From Alphaproteobacteria bacterium (lineage in GTDB: Bacteria > Pseudomonadota > Alphaproteobacteria > Paracaedibacterales > CAIOTO01): 13,030 nt of DNA. The position numbers were made by a program, and so were the translations under genes. The notes below the pieces were generated by a model. It was given only the letters and a program-made list of their open reading frames with translations. It was not told the DNA's origin and did no database searches. The number at the start of each line of letters is the position of its first letter. The first letter of the stretch is position 1. The stretch spans positions 1 to 13,030 of the forward strand of contig JANRCF010000039.1 in the NCBI GenBank assembly GCA_030727085.1. Reading direction: 5' to 3'. Positions 1 through 7,710 of the stretch are shown here, piece by piece.

Positions 1-1
1 T

Positions 2-1882
2 CATGACTCTATTACGAATCCCGAGGCATTCTGGTTTAAACAAGTGCAGCGTCTTGATTGGTCTAAGCCATATACGATTGCTAAAAATACATCCTTTGCA
101 CCGAACAATGTCAGTATCAAATGGTTCGAAGATGGCGAGCTAAATGTTTGCTATAATTGTGTTGACCGGCATGTTCCTACTAAGGGTGACAAGGTCGCAA
201 TTATTTACGAAGGTGATGAGCCGGGTGCTAATGGAACGCTAACATTTAGCCAATTGCAAGTTGAAGTATCTAAGTGTGCTAATGGTCTCAAAGCATTGGG
301 TGTCACAAAGGGTGATCGTGTTGTTATTTATTTGCCGATGATCCCAGAGGCTGCTATTGCAATGCTCGCGTGCGCACGAATTGGTGCTGTCCACTGCGTC
401 GTATTTGGTGGATTCTCATCTGAGGCTCTTTCTACACGTATCGCTGATTGCACACCAAAACTTATTATTACAGCGGATACGAGTCATCGTGGTGGAAAAC
501 CCGTTCATTTTAAAGCGAATGTGAATAAAGCATTGACACATGCAGGAACTGAGTCTGTTAAGAATGTGTTGGTGATATCTAAAGCAGATGCGTGGCAAAA
601 AGATTTAAGTAGCGATATTCATTATGATGCATTTGTAAGCACTCAAGACGATACGTGTCCATGCGAGCCGATGAATGCTGAAGATCCATTGTTTATTTTA
701 TATACATCAGGTTCAACAGGTAAGCCAAAAGGGCTTGTGCACACAACGGGCGGTTATCTTGTTTACGCAGCCATGACGCATGAGCATGTTTTTGACGTCC
801 AAGAAAATGATGTTTTCTGGTGCACGGCAGATGTTGGCTGGATTACTGGTCATTCATATGTTGTCTATGGGACACTTTGCAATGGTACAACGACATTAAT
901 GTTTGAAGGAGTTCCTAATTATCCTGATGCGAGCCGTTTTTGGCAGATTATTGATCGTTATAATGTTTCACTGTTCTACACTGCGCCAACGGCTCTTCGT
1001 GCATTAAGAAGCATGGGGGATGATTATCTTACGACAACATCGCGTGCCTCTTTACGCATACTTGGTACGGTAGGGGAGCCGATTGATCCAACGACATGGC
1101 AGTGGTATTTCGATAAAGTCGGGCACAAAAAGGTATATGTTACAGATACATGGTGGCAAACAGAGACAGGTGGTCAAATGATTGCACCGATGGCGCGTTA
1201 TAGCATGCCTAATAAACCAGGTTCTGTGGCGCTTCCATTTTTTGGCGTTCAACCGGCAATTTTGAATAATGATGGGACCGTCGTTAAAGGTGCAGGACGC
1301 GGTAATTTATGTGTAGCTGATTCTTGGCCTGGCCAGGCACGGACAATGTATAATGAACATTCAAAGTTCGAGCAAATTTATTTTTCACCATTCGATGGAT
1401 ATTATATAACAGGTGATGGTGCGGAACGTGATGCCGATGGGCATTACTGGATTACGGGGCGTGTGGATGATGTGCTAAACGTGTCAGGGCACCGCTTGGG
1501 TACAAATGAGTTGGAGTCAGCCTTATCAAAACATGAAATGGTTGCTGAAGCAGCCGTTGTTGGGTGTCCTCATCCCATAAAAGGGCAGGGGATTTATGCT
1601 TTTGTTGTTTTGTATGACCAAAGTGATGAAAACGATGCACTTAAGTCTGAGCTGATTTCTCACATGCGTAAAAGTATTGGTCCTATTGCAGTACTTGATG
1701 TAATTCAATGGGCAGCGGATTTGCCAAAAACACGCTCTGGTAAGGTTATGCGTCGAATTCTGCGCAAGATTGCAGAAGGAGAAGTGGAGAATCTTGGTGA
1801 TATAAGCACACTCGCTGACGAGGGAGTCGTTGATCTGCTTGTAAAAGGTAGTGTTAAAAATAAGACTTCTTCTGCAAAATAG
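2..1882 (+). CDS. acs: Acetyl-CoA synthetase (AMP-forming), 5'-truncated by window edge
   Basis: Converts acetate, ATP and CoA to acetyl-CoA through acetyl-AMP, in the cytoplasm. The reading frame is open from base 2, and the residues before the first possible start (GTG at 44) already match the family's N-terminus (NPEAFW, then a DW-KPY block). The true start is therefore upstream of the window and the GTG is internal; about 30-40 residues are probably missing. Counting from that GTG, visible motifs are the ATP loop YTSGSTGKPKG (from residue 220), DTWWQTETGG, the hinge/ATP motif TGDGAERDADGHYWITGRVD, and the PKTRSGKVMRR loop with the catalytic lysine (residue 567, codon 1742-1744), which in this family is the site of regulatory acetylation. 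Similarity to E. coli Acs runs to the C-terminus (NLGDISTLAD). Arginine codons are almost all CGN. No clear terminator follows; lpxC starts 100 bases later. Confidence 0.97.
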   Translation, partial: HDSITNPEAFWFKQVQRLDWSKPYTIAKNTSFAPNNVSIKWFEDGELNVCYNCVDRHVPTKGDKVAIIYEGDEPGANGTLTFSQLQVEVSKCANGLKALGVTKGDRVVIYLPMIPEAAIAMLACARIGAVHCVVFGGFSSEALSTRIADCTPKLIITADTSHRGGKPVHFKANVNKALTHAGTESVKNVLVISKADAWQKDLSSDIHYDAFVSTQDDTCPCEPMNAEDPLFILYTSGSTGKPKGLVHTTGGYLVYAAMTHEHVFDVQENDVFWCTADVGWITGHSYVVYGTLCNGTTTLMFEGVPNYPDASRFWQIIDRYNVSLFYTAPTALRALRSMGDDYLTTTSRASLRILGTVGEPIDPTTWQWYFDKVGHKKVYVTDTWWQTETGGQMIAPMARYSMPNKPGSVALPFFGVQPAILNNDGTVVKGAGRGNLCVADSWPGQARTMYNEHSKFEQIYFSPFDGYYITGDGAERDADGHYWITGRVDDVLNVSGHRLGTNELESALSKHEMVAEAAVVGCPHPIKGQGIYAFVVLYDQSDENDALKSELISHMRKSIGPIAVLDVIQWAADLPKTRSGKVMRRILRKIAEGEVENLGDISTLADEGVVDLLVKGSVKNKTSSAK

Positions 1883-1923
1883 AGCAACCAAAACATCTGT
1901 AATACTTTGTAATAAACCGTTCG

Positions 1924-1952
1924 TTGAGGTTTCAGCTTCGATCACCTATGCT
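1924..1952 (+). promoter_or_regulatory. Candidate sigma70 promoter for lpxC
   Basis: TTGAGG (1924-1929) and TATGCT (1947-1952) are separated by exactly 17 bases. A start of transcription near 1959 would give a leader of about 24 bases before the lpxC ATG at 1983, which supports that start codon. A shifted -10 (TATCAT, 1953-1958) is possible but has a poorer -35. This is by-eye consensus matching only. Confidence 0.4.
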
Positions 1953-1982
1953 TATCATATAAGATTCTATTTGATTTAAGTT

Positions 1983-2924
1983 ATGCGCACGCATCTAAAT
2001 ATTGTTCCTAATGTACAGCCTGCTATTTTTTCAATGCCGGCAATAGCTGTGAATTCGTCATCTTTCATGCAAGCAACACTTGCGCATGAGGTTTCGTTTG
2101 AAGGTATAGGAATGCATTCAGGGTTGCCAGTGAGTATGATAATTAGTCCTGCTGCACCATATACAGGGTATGTGTTTATTCGTAAGGATGTCCAAGATAA
2201 AGATGCACGGGTGCCCGCGACATATGATGCAGTTGTTGATACGGTGATGTGTACAAAAATTGCGAATCAAGATGGTGTGACTGTTTCAACCATTGAGCAT
2301 GTTATTGCTGCTCTTCAAGGTCTTGGAATTACCAATGCAGAAATAACAGTGTCAAGTGCTGAAGTGCCAATTATGGATGGCAGCTCTTGCATTTATACAG
2401 AGAAATTAGCGCAAGTTGGACGTTCTGTTCAATCGGCACGCCAACGTACGCTTAAGATTCTAGCAGCTGTTCGTGTAAGTAATGCCTCAGGATTTGCAGA
2501 ATTTGTGCCATCGCATTCACGTGCGTTTGATATAAACGTTGATTTTGGTGGCCGTTTAGACGGCGCAGAAATCGAAACTCATTTTACGTTTGATCTTGAT
2601 GATGATAATTTCCAAGTGTTGTCAAATGCTAGGACGTATGGTTTTTATGAAGATGCTGTGAAATTGCAACAAGCAGGTCTTGCAAAAGGTGCATCGCTTG
2701 ATAATGCTGTAGTGTTTCACGATAAAGCTGTTTTGAATGAAGGCGGTCTTCGATCAAATGATGAGCTTGTGCGTCATAAAGTCCTTGATGCCGTTGGTGA
2801 TATAGCACTTGCTGGTTGTTCTGTTGTGGGAACGTTTCATGCACATAATCCCGGGCATGGCTTGAATAATCAATTATTACGTGCGTTGTTTGCGACGCCT
2901 AGTGCATTTACCTGGGTTGATTAA
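1983..2924 (+). CDS. lpxC: UDP-3-O-acyl-N-acetylglucosamine deacetylase LpxC
   Basis: Zinc-dependent deacetylase that carries out the committed step of lipid A synthesis, so the organism probably makes a lipopolysaccharide outer membrane. All expected active-site elements are visible. STIEH gives the general base E105 and zinc ligand H106; VRHKVLDAVGD gives zinc ligands H265 and D269; HNPGHGLNN gives catalytic H292. The VPIMDGSS and NARTYGF blocks are also present. The length of 313 aa is close to the family norm (about 300). The first 28 residues precede the usual start of the fold. Internal ATGs at codons 18 and 29 are alternatives, but none has a convincing ribosome binding site, while the upstream promoter favours 1983. 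The gene is not beside ftsZ, where many alphaproteobacteria keep it. It is followed by a palindromic repeat and converges on mnmA. Confidence 0.96.
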   Translation: MRTHLNIVPNVQPAIFSMPAIAVNSSSFMQATLAHEVSFEGIGMHSGLPVSMIISPAAPYTGYVFIRKDVQDKDARVPATYDAVVDTVMCTKIANQDGVTVSTIEHVIAALQGLGITNAEITVSSAEVPIMDGSSCIYTEKLAQVGRSVQSARQRTLKILAAVRVSNASGFAEFVPSHSRAFDINVDFGGRLDGAEIETHFTFDLDDDNFQVLSNARTYGFYEDAVKLQQAGLAKGASLDNAVVFHDKAVLNEGGLRSNDELVRHKVLDAVGDIALAGCSVVGTFHAHNPGHGLNNQLLRALFATPSAFTWVD

Positions 2925-2948
2925 ATATCTGTTTCATTAAAGTTTCGC

Positions 2949-3048
2949 TTGTCATCTCCGCGAAGGCGGGGATCCAGACTGCTTGCTGCAGATGAGTTTG
3001 TGATTGAATCATTTTGATACTGGATTCCCGCCTTCGCGGGAAAGACAA
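2949..3048. repeat. Dispersed palindromic repeat, copy 1
   Basis: Two 28-base arms (2949-2976 and 3021-3048) are inverted repeats of each other with 24 of 28 positions matching, around a 44-base centre. The core is CCGCGAAGGCGGG followed by an ATCCA end. Copy 2 (12241-12341) has nearly the same right arm (28 of 30 bases from the TGGATTCCC start), but the centres differ. The element lies between the stops of lpxC (+) and mnmA (-). The long GC-rich stem could act as a two-way transcription terminator. Translated, the arms give the 'PRLRGDD' and 'FPAKAGIQ' peptides, which turn up in many spurious proteobacterial ORFs. Confidence 0.85.
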
Positions 3049-3074
3049 AGCAGGCTAAATAATGAGTGTGAAGC

Positions 3075-4187
3075 CTATTCTTCTTTATTGAAAATCCAGC
3101 CACCACCTAAGACGCGATCTCCATCATAGAAAACACCTGCTTGCCCGGCGGCAATGCCATATTCAGGCTCTGCAAAAGTAACGCATGCCTCTGTTGGAGA
3201 TATCGCTTGGATAGTGGCATCAATTGGTGTCGATGATGACCTGATCTTGATCTGGCATGCATGAGCCATTTTGAATTGCCTAATGTCGCTTAGCCAATTT
3301 ACTTCTTTTAAATAAATACTATGTTTTGCCAAGGCTTCTTTTTGCCCCACATAAACACGCTTTGCCGTTGCATCCAGGCGTACCACATAAAGTGGTTCTG
3401 TATTTGAAATGCCAAGACCTTTTCGTTGCCCAATTGTAAAATTGATAATGCCTTCATGTGTACCAAGTGCGCGTCCATCAACATGCACAATCTCACCTGG
3501 ATCAAGTGCGCCGGGGCGTAGTTTTGATACGATCGATGCATAGTTGCCATTAGGTACAAAGCAAATATCTTGGCTGTCAGGCTTGTCAGCGACATTAAGT
3601 GAAAAACGTTGTGCATGTTCACGCGTTTCTGCTTTGCTTGCAAAGGCGCCTAACGGGAATCGTAGATAATCAAGTTGATCTTGCGTTGTGGTAAACAAAA
3701 AGTAGCTTTGATCACGTGTTTTATCAATGGCTTGATGAAGCTCTGCCTTTTCATTCATAACACGTTTGACATAATGCCCCGTCACAAGTGCTTTTGCCCC
3801 TAAGTCATGTGCTGTGTCAAGGAGGTCTCTAAATTTGACTTTCTGATTGCAACGAACACAAGGGATGGGTGTTTCGCCGCGCATGTATGAGTCGGCAAAG
3901 TCATCAATTACATTCTGACGAAAAAGTGTTTCGTAATCCAAAACATAATGCGGAAATCCAAGACGATCCGCCACTTGGCGGGCATCATAAATATCTTGTC
4001 CTGCGCAACATGCACCCTTTTTTTGAATCATTGCGCCGTGGTCATAAAGCTGCAGTGTGATGCCAACGACATCATATCCAGCCTCAACCATTAAAGCGGC
4101 AGCAACAGAGGAGTCAACACCGCCTGACATGGCAACAGCAATGCGTGCGCCTTTTTTAATTCCATCAAGTGTGAATGGTGAGGACAT
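3075..4187 (-). CDS. mnmA: tRNA-specific 2-thiouridylase MnmA
   Basis: Puts sulfur on U34 of the wobble position of Lys, Glu and Gln tRNAs, using ATP and a persulfide relay in the cytoplasm. Motifs by residue: the PP-loop SGGVDSS (21-27), ACCAGQDIYDAR (59-70), PCVRCNQKVKF with nucleophile C113, GHYVK, DQSYFLFTTTQDQL, KPDSQDICF with the second catalytic cysteine C209, NFTIGQRKGLGI and the C-terminal GGGWI. The ACCAGQDIYDA form is the alphaproteobacterial type. A longer frame with an ATG at 4232 exists, but the ATG at 4187 is preferred: it lies one base after the brnQ stop, has AAGG six bases upstream, and gives a normal 370 aa. The gene is probably co-transcribed with and translationally coupled to brnQ. 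Confidence 0.96.
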   Translation of the reverse strand: MSSPFTLDGIKKGARIAVAMSGGVDSSVAAALMVEAGYDVVGITLQLYDHGAMIQKKGACCAGQDIYDARQVADRLGFPHYVLDYETLFRQNVIDDFADSYMRGETPIPCVRCNQKVKFRDLLDTAHDLGAKALVTGHYVKRVMNEKAELHQAIDKTRDQSYFLFTTTQDQLDYLRFPLGAFASKAETREHAQRFSLNVADKPDSQDICFVPNGNYASIVSKLRPGALDPGEIVHVDGRALGTHEGIINFTIGQRKGLGISNTEPLYVVRLDATAKRVYVGQKEALAKHSIYLKEVNWLSDIRQFKMAHACQIKIRSSSTPIDATIQAISPTEACVTFAEPEYGIAAGQAGVFYDGDRVLGGGWIFNKEE

Positions 4188-4188
4188 G

Positions 4189-5298
4189 CTAAGCCTTAAT
4201 TGCTTTTGGGTTTGTTTTAAATTTGCCGACAAGTTGATAAACAGAGAAAGCCATTAAGAATGGGTAAATCCATTCAAGTACATAACCAAGCCAATTGCAA
4301 ATGGTTTCAAAGCCTAACAGTGATAAAGAGAAACTTGTAAAAACCGTAAATAGAATTGCATGTGGCCGAGAAATTTTATTTTGACATATATCTTCTCTAA
4401 CAAAGTCTGCAAAGAGTGCAGCGAGTATAGTTGCTGTTGCAAGGCACGAAACTGCAAGCGTTACGGCAATAAAAGGAACTGCATATTTACCAAGTGTTTT
4501 TTGTGCTATGACAGCGAGCATTGATTCTTGTGGTACACTAATCAGAATCGGGCTATATAAGTGGCCAAGCATGACAAGTCCAATATAACACGCAGCCAAT
4601 AAAGCTCCGCCAACTAAACTTGATAAAATCCCCATGCGAATAAGTTTTTCATCAGTGCCATCTTTGCCAAGAGCACCTTTTAAATAATGGTAGATTGTGC
4701 TGGCAAAGAAGAAGCTCGCCAATAAATCCATTGTTTGGTAGCCTTTGTGTAAGCCAAGGAAGAATGATGATGAGGGGATAAGTTGTGAGTGAGTGACAGG
4801 AGCTGAAAACCAAATACCAACAACAATTAAGAGGATGTAACTACCTAGTTTTAATGGCGTTAGAAACAGGCCAATGATATCGACAATATTGTTTGTACGC
4901 CAAATAAGTGCGCCAATGAATGTGCAAAAGACAGCGCTGAATGCCCACAATGGAAGTGCTGGATGCATAAGTGAAAATCCACCAAAAGCGACGTCAACAC
5001 AGCGCGGAATTACACCAAAAGGCCCCATGAGCATAAGCATCAAAAGTGTTAAAACAAAGGCTGGGGTTTTGCCCAAGATTGAAAAATATTCTTTGCGATC
5101 ACCTTTGAATTTCATCATGCCAAGCATTCCCAAAAAAGGTACGCAGACAGCAGTGATGCTAAAGCCGAGAATGGCGTAAATATAAAGACTTTGTGCTTTG
5201 AACCCGATAAGTAATGGAAAAATTAAATTTCCTGATCCAAAGAACATTGAAAACATGGCAAATCCTGCGGTTAGGACGAGCTTGGTTGTAGATGGCAT
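4189..5298 (-). CDS. brnQ: Branched-chain amino acid carrier (BrnQ/LIVCS family)
   Basis: Inner-membrane cation-coupled importer for leucine, isoleucine and valine. Family marks are FGSGNLIFP (20-28) in the first membrane segment and the GYQTMDLLASFFF stretch (186-198). About ten hydrophobic segments are visible, roughly at 6-30, 36-60, 80-97, 113-133, 140-165, 190-205, 222-246, 270-299, 314-332 and 337-356. At 369 aa the protein is shorter than typical members (about 430). The frame ends soon after a segment that normally has one or two more helices behind it, so the C-terminal end seems reduced; no frameshift is evident. The start at 5298 has an excellent AAGGAG nine bases upstream. It is followed after one base by mnmA. 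Uptake of amino acids would suit a host-associated lifestyle, but that is inference. Confidence 0.9.
   Translation of the reverse strand: MPSTTKLVLTAGFAMFSMFFGSGNLIFPLLIGFKAQSLYIYAILGFSITAVCVPFLGMLGMMKFKGDRKEYFSILGKTPAFVLTLLMLMLMGPFGVIPRCVDVAFGGFSLMHPALPLWAFSAVFCTFIGALIWRTNNIVDIIGLFLTPLKLGSYILLIVVGIWFSAPVTHSQLIPSSSFFLGLHKGYQTMDLLASFFFASTIYHYLKGALGKDGTDEKLIRMGILSSLVGGALLAACYIGLVMLGHLYSPILISVPQESMLAVIAQKTLGKYAVPFIAVTLAVSCLATATILAALFADFVREDICQNKISRPHAILFTVFTSFSLSLLGFETICNWLGYVLEWIYPFLMAFSVYQLVGKFKTNPKAIKA
4194..4197 (-). promoter_or_regulatory. Ribosome binding site deciding the mnmA start
   Basis: Reads AAGG on the minus strand, six bases before the ATG at 4187 and inside the last brnQ codons. 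No comparable signal sits before the alternative ATG at 4232, so this site argues for the shorter MnmA. Confidence 0.55.
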
Positions 5299-5307
5299 TA
5301 TTAAAGA

Positions 5308-5349
5308 CTCCTTCCCTTAGAATATAAGTATTAATACAAAAAAAGTCTA
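5308..5349 (-). promoter_or_regulatory. Candidate promoter plus strong ribosome binding site for brnQ-mnmA
   Basis: On the minus strand TAGACT (5344-5349) and TATATT (5321-5326) are 17 bases apart. AAGGAG (5308-5313) lies nine bases before the brnQ ATG. The predicted transcript start would fall just before the Shine-Dalgarno, giving a very short leader. The ribosome site is firm; the promoter is tentative. Confidence 0.4.
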
Positions 5350-5456
5350 TAGAAAAATAAGAAATATCAGAAATCAATATTGTTAAGTGTGTCTAATATT
5401 AATAAGTATAGGTAAATATTAAAAATATTGTATCGGTATTATGAAAAGCTTCGTTT

Positions 5457-7364
5457 TTACTTCCGCCCAAATAATCGTTCAATATCATTTTGATGCAACG
5501 TCACATAGGTCGGCCGCCCGTGATTGCACTGACCGGAATTTGGCGTTGATTCAATTTGCCGCAGCAAGGCATTCATTTCGGTGATAGATAAGCTTTGACC
5601 GGCGCGAATGCTGGTGTGGCATGCATGTGTTGATAAGAAATCCAGCAATGCTTCATGTGAAGTCAGCGTTGCATGTTCATCACTTAAATCGGTTAATAAG
5701 TCTTGAATTATAGGTTCTGGATCAGTGTTTTTAAGTATGGCAGGAACTGACCTAAACGCGGCTTGGTTGCCAAAAAGTTCAAAATCAAAACCGAGTTGCA
5801 TGAGTGCGTCTTTTTGTTGTTCGAGCGCCTCGCACTGACGTTCATCAATTGTGACGATCAGTGGTGTCATGAGTAATTGACGGGCTGCACCACCAGCAAG
5901 ATATTGCTGCTTTAGCTTTTCGTACACAATGCGTTCGTGCGCCGCATGCTGGTCGATAATGATCAATCCATCAGTTGTTTCTGAAATGATGTATGTTTTG
6001 GCGATTTGTGCTTTTGCGTGACCTAATGGATAGTCGGGCAAGGTGGCACGATTTGATAAGTCTTCAAAAAAAGGTATATCGTCCGAATGCATTGTTGGGG
6101 TGGGTGTTTGTGTATATGTTGGTCTCGTTGTTTGTGAATAATTTTGTGCCGACCCGCTTAATGATGAAGTCATAAAAGGATGTACGCTTTGTCGCATGCT
6201 GGGATAAGTATTTGTTGAGCCACGATAATCTGTTTGTGGCGTCGAGCCATGCATTTGCTCTGGTTGTCGCTGAAAGCGCATGAGTGCTTCACCTGTTAAA
6301 TGTGATGCTGTTTCGCGCCCATGACGTTCTAATGTGGATTTTAACGTGCCAATCATGAGTGATCTTACACCTTGCATATCACGAAAGCGCACTTCGGCTT
6401 TTGATGGATGTACGTTAACATCGACTTCAGCGGGATCAACGGTTACAAAAAGCGCAACTACAGGATGTCTACCGCCTTCCAAATAATCTTGATAAGCAGC
6501 TTTTAGAACGCCAAATAAAAGTTTGTCACGTACAGGGCGTTGATTAACAAAAAAGAACTGTTCAGTCGCTTGGCTTTTGTGAAAGGTGGGTAGTGAAATA
6601 ACGCCGCTAACGGATATGCCATCACGTTCTCCGTCAGCGAGACGTAAATTATCCAGAGTTTTTTGTCCTAAGACATCAGCAAAACGTTCACCAAGTGTTG
6701 CGCGTGCAGTGTAATCAAATACGGTGCGTTCCTCAGATCTAAATTTAAAGGAAACAGTAGGGTAGGCGAGTGCTAATCGTTTTACGATATCAATGCATGC
6801 TGAAAGTTCAGTTGTATCTGATTTTAAAAATTTAAGGCGTGCTGGTGTTGCATAAAATAAATCTTTAATCGTAATGCGTGTGCCGTGGGTGGGAAAAGCG
6901 ACTGGTTTTGGCGCGCTAAGCACGCCGCCTTCAACATTAAGTTCCATCGCCATGGATTGTATGCTGTTCTTGGGGTGACTGGTGATGGATAGCCTGCTAA
7001 CTGAGCCAATAGAAGGTAATGCTTCGCCACGAAAGCCAAGCGTCATGATATTGAATAAATCACCTGTGGGTAACTTTGATGTTGCGTGACGTTGAATGGC
7101 AATCATCATGTCGGATTCAGTCATGCCGACACCATTATCAATGACTTGTATGAGGCTTTTTCCGCCATCACGAACAAGAATATCAACCTGCGTCGCTTTT
7201 GCATCGATTGCATTTTCAACGAGTTCTTTAAGCGCAGCCGCTGGCCGTTCAATGACTTCACCGGCAGCGATTTGGTTGATGAGCGTTGCATCAAGCTGAC
7301 GAATGATAGGGCGCGCAGATAGCTGTGTTTGTGTTTCGGATGTTGACGAGAGTAAAGCAGACAT
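5457..7364 (-). CDS. mutL: DNA mismatch repair protein MutL (endonuclease-type)
   Basis: Couples mismatch recognition by MutS to strand removal. The N-terminal GHKL ATPase is complete: ELVENAIDA (E47, N51), DNGVGM (76-81) and GFRGEAL (110-116), followed by NQRPVRD and DVNVHPSKAEVRF. A linker rich in Ser, Thr, Pro and Gln (about 370-440) leads to the C-terminal dimerisation domain. That domain carries DQHAAHERIVYE from D471, which fits the nicking-endonuclease consensus DQHA-x2-E-x4-E, together with ACHTSIRAG, CNHGRP and a final FGRK. E. coli MutL lacks these motifs and relies on MutH, so this protein probably nicks DNA itself. The length of 635 aa is normal. There are 18 extra residues before the usual start of the fold, and only a weak ribosome site precedes the ATG. 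Confidence 0.96.
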   Translation of the reverse strand: MSALLSSTSETQTQLSARPIIRQLDATLINQIAAGEVIERPAAALKELVENAIDAKATQVDILVRDGGKSLIQVIDNGVGMTESDMMIAIQRHATSKLPTGDLFNIMTLGFRGEALPSIGSVSRLSITSHPKNSIQSMAMELNVEGGVLSAPKPVAFPTHGTRITIKDLFYATPARLKFLKSDTTELSACIDIVKRLALAYPTVSFKFRSEERTVFDYTARATLGERFADVLGQKTLDNLRLADGERDGISVSGVISLPTFHKSQATEQFFFVNQRPVRDKLLFGVLKAAYQDYLEGGRHPVVALFVTVDPAEVDVNVHPSKAEVRFRDMQGVRSLMIGTLKSTLERHGRETASHLTGEALMRFQRQPEQMHGSTPQTDYRGSTNTYPSMRQSVHPFMTSSLSGSAQNYSQTTRPTYTQTPTPTMHSDDIPFFEDLSNRATLPDYPLGHAKAQIAKTYIISETTDGLIIIDQHAAHERIVYEKLKQQYLAGGAARQLLMTPLIVTIDERQCEALEQQKDALMQLGFDFELFGNQAAFRSVPAILKNTDPEPIIQDLLTDLSDEHATLTSHEALLDFLSTHACHTSIRAGQSLSITEMNALLRQIESTPNSGQCNHGRPTYVTLHQNDIERLFGRK

Positions 7365-7596
7365 GATTTATTTTTTTATTCAAGACTATAGTTTTCTTTG
7401 TACACTATTTGATGTTTTTCATCGAGCATATAGTGAAAAAATAATTCATTTTGATGCGCGCATGGTTTGCATTAGAGGATAGTTGTCATATGTATCAAAG
7501 TATGACTTAATTATGTTTGGTTTATTGTAAATATTGCATATTTTCATCTTAAACTCGATTAAATTAAACAAAAAGTATTGAGAAAAGGAATTAAAT
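7365..7596. other. AT-rich divergent intergenic region
   Basis: This separates mutL (-) from the small ORF and receiver gene (+) and is visibly more AT-rich than the flanking genes. It contains a TATAGT -10-like box on the minus strand (7385-7390) that could serve mutL but has no good -35, a perfect 10-base palindrome ATGCGCGCAT (7454-7463), and an inverted repeat GTCATA / TATGAC (7485-7490 and 7501-7506, 10-base spacer) that could be an operator. I see no RNA gene and no plausible coding region here. Confidence 0.5.
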
Positions 7597-7707
7597 ATGC
7601 ATTTTGTAACTAAATGTGTTATTATACATTGCTTATTGTGCTTGAAATTGCTGTTAGAAAGTCATATAAAAGCAATTCAAAGTTCTTTTGACGCATTAAA
7701 GAGTTAG
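7597..7707 (+). CDS. Possible 36-aa hydrophobic small ORF or leader peptide
   Basis: The ATG at 7597 is preceded by AAGGA with a seven-base spacer, a better ribosome site than that of the following gene. The peptide has a hydrophobic, leucine- and cysteine-rich middle (VIIHCLLCLKLLLE). It stops at TAG (7705-7707), three bases before the ATG of the receiver gene and in the same frame. It may be a translated leader coupled to that gene, a small membrane peptide, or the decayed front of a longer ancestral start. Against it, the strong promoter for the next gene lies inside it, and no good promoter is visible upstream. Confidence 0.3.
   Translation: MHFVTKCVIIHCLLCLKLLLESHIKAIQSSFDALKS
7642..7670 (+). 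promoter_or_regulatory. Strong sigma70-like promoter for the receiver-domain gene
   Basis: TTGAAA (7642-7647) and TATAAA (7665-7670) have the ideal 17-base spacing and match the consensus at nearly every position. Transcription would begin near 7677 and give a leader of about 34 bases before the ATG at 7711. AAAGAG (7698-7703), seven bases before that ATG, is a modest ribosome binding site. Confidence 0.6.
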
Positions 7708-7710
7708 ATT

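Noticed and set aside
1526..1945. Minus-strand 139-codon frame opposite the end of acs
   Set aside because: It is almost entirely antisense to a clearly conserved gene, resembles no known protein and has no start signals.
2921..3106. Minus-strand 61-codon frame containing 'FPAKAGIQ' and 'PRLRGDD' peptides
   Set aside because: It is the translation of palindromic repeat copy 1, has no ribosome site and overlaps the end of mnmA. These peptides are typical of repeat-derived false genes.
4188..4232. Longer mnmA starting at an ATG at 4232
   Set aside because: It would overlap brnQ by 44 bases, adds 15 residues unlike the family and has no Shine-Dalgarno; the ATG at 4187 has both position and ribosome site in its favour.
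7705..7707. Recoded stop (readthrough or selenocysteine-like) joining the small ORF to the receiver gene
   Set aside because: TAG is not the selenocysteine codon, no structural recoding element is evident, and the downstream gene has its own promoter, ribosome site and signal peptide. Kept only as a side possibility in the small-ORF finding.
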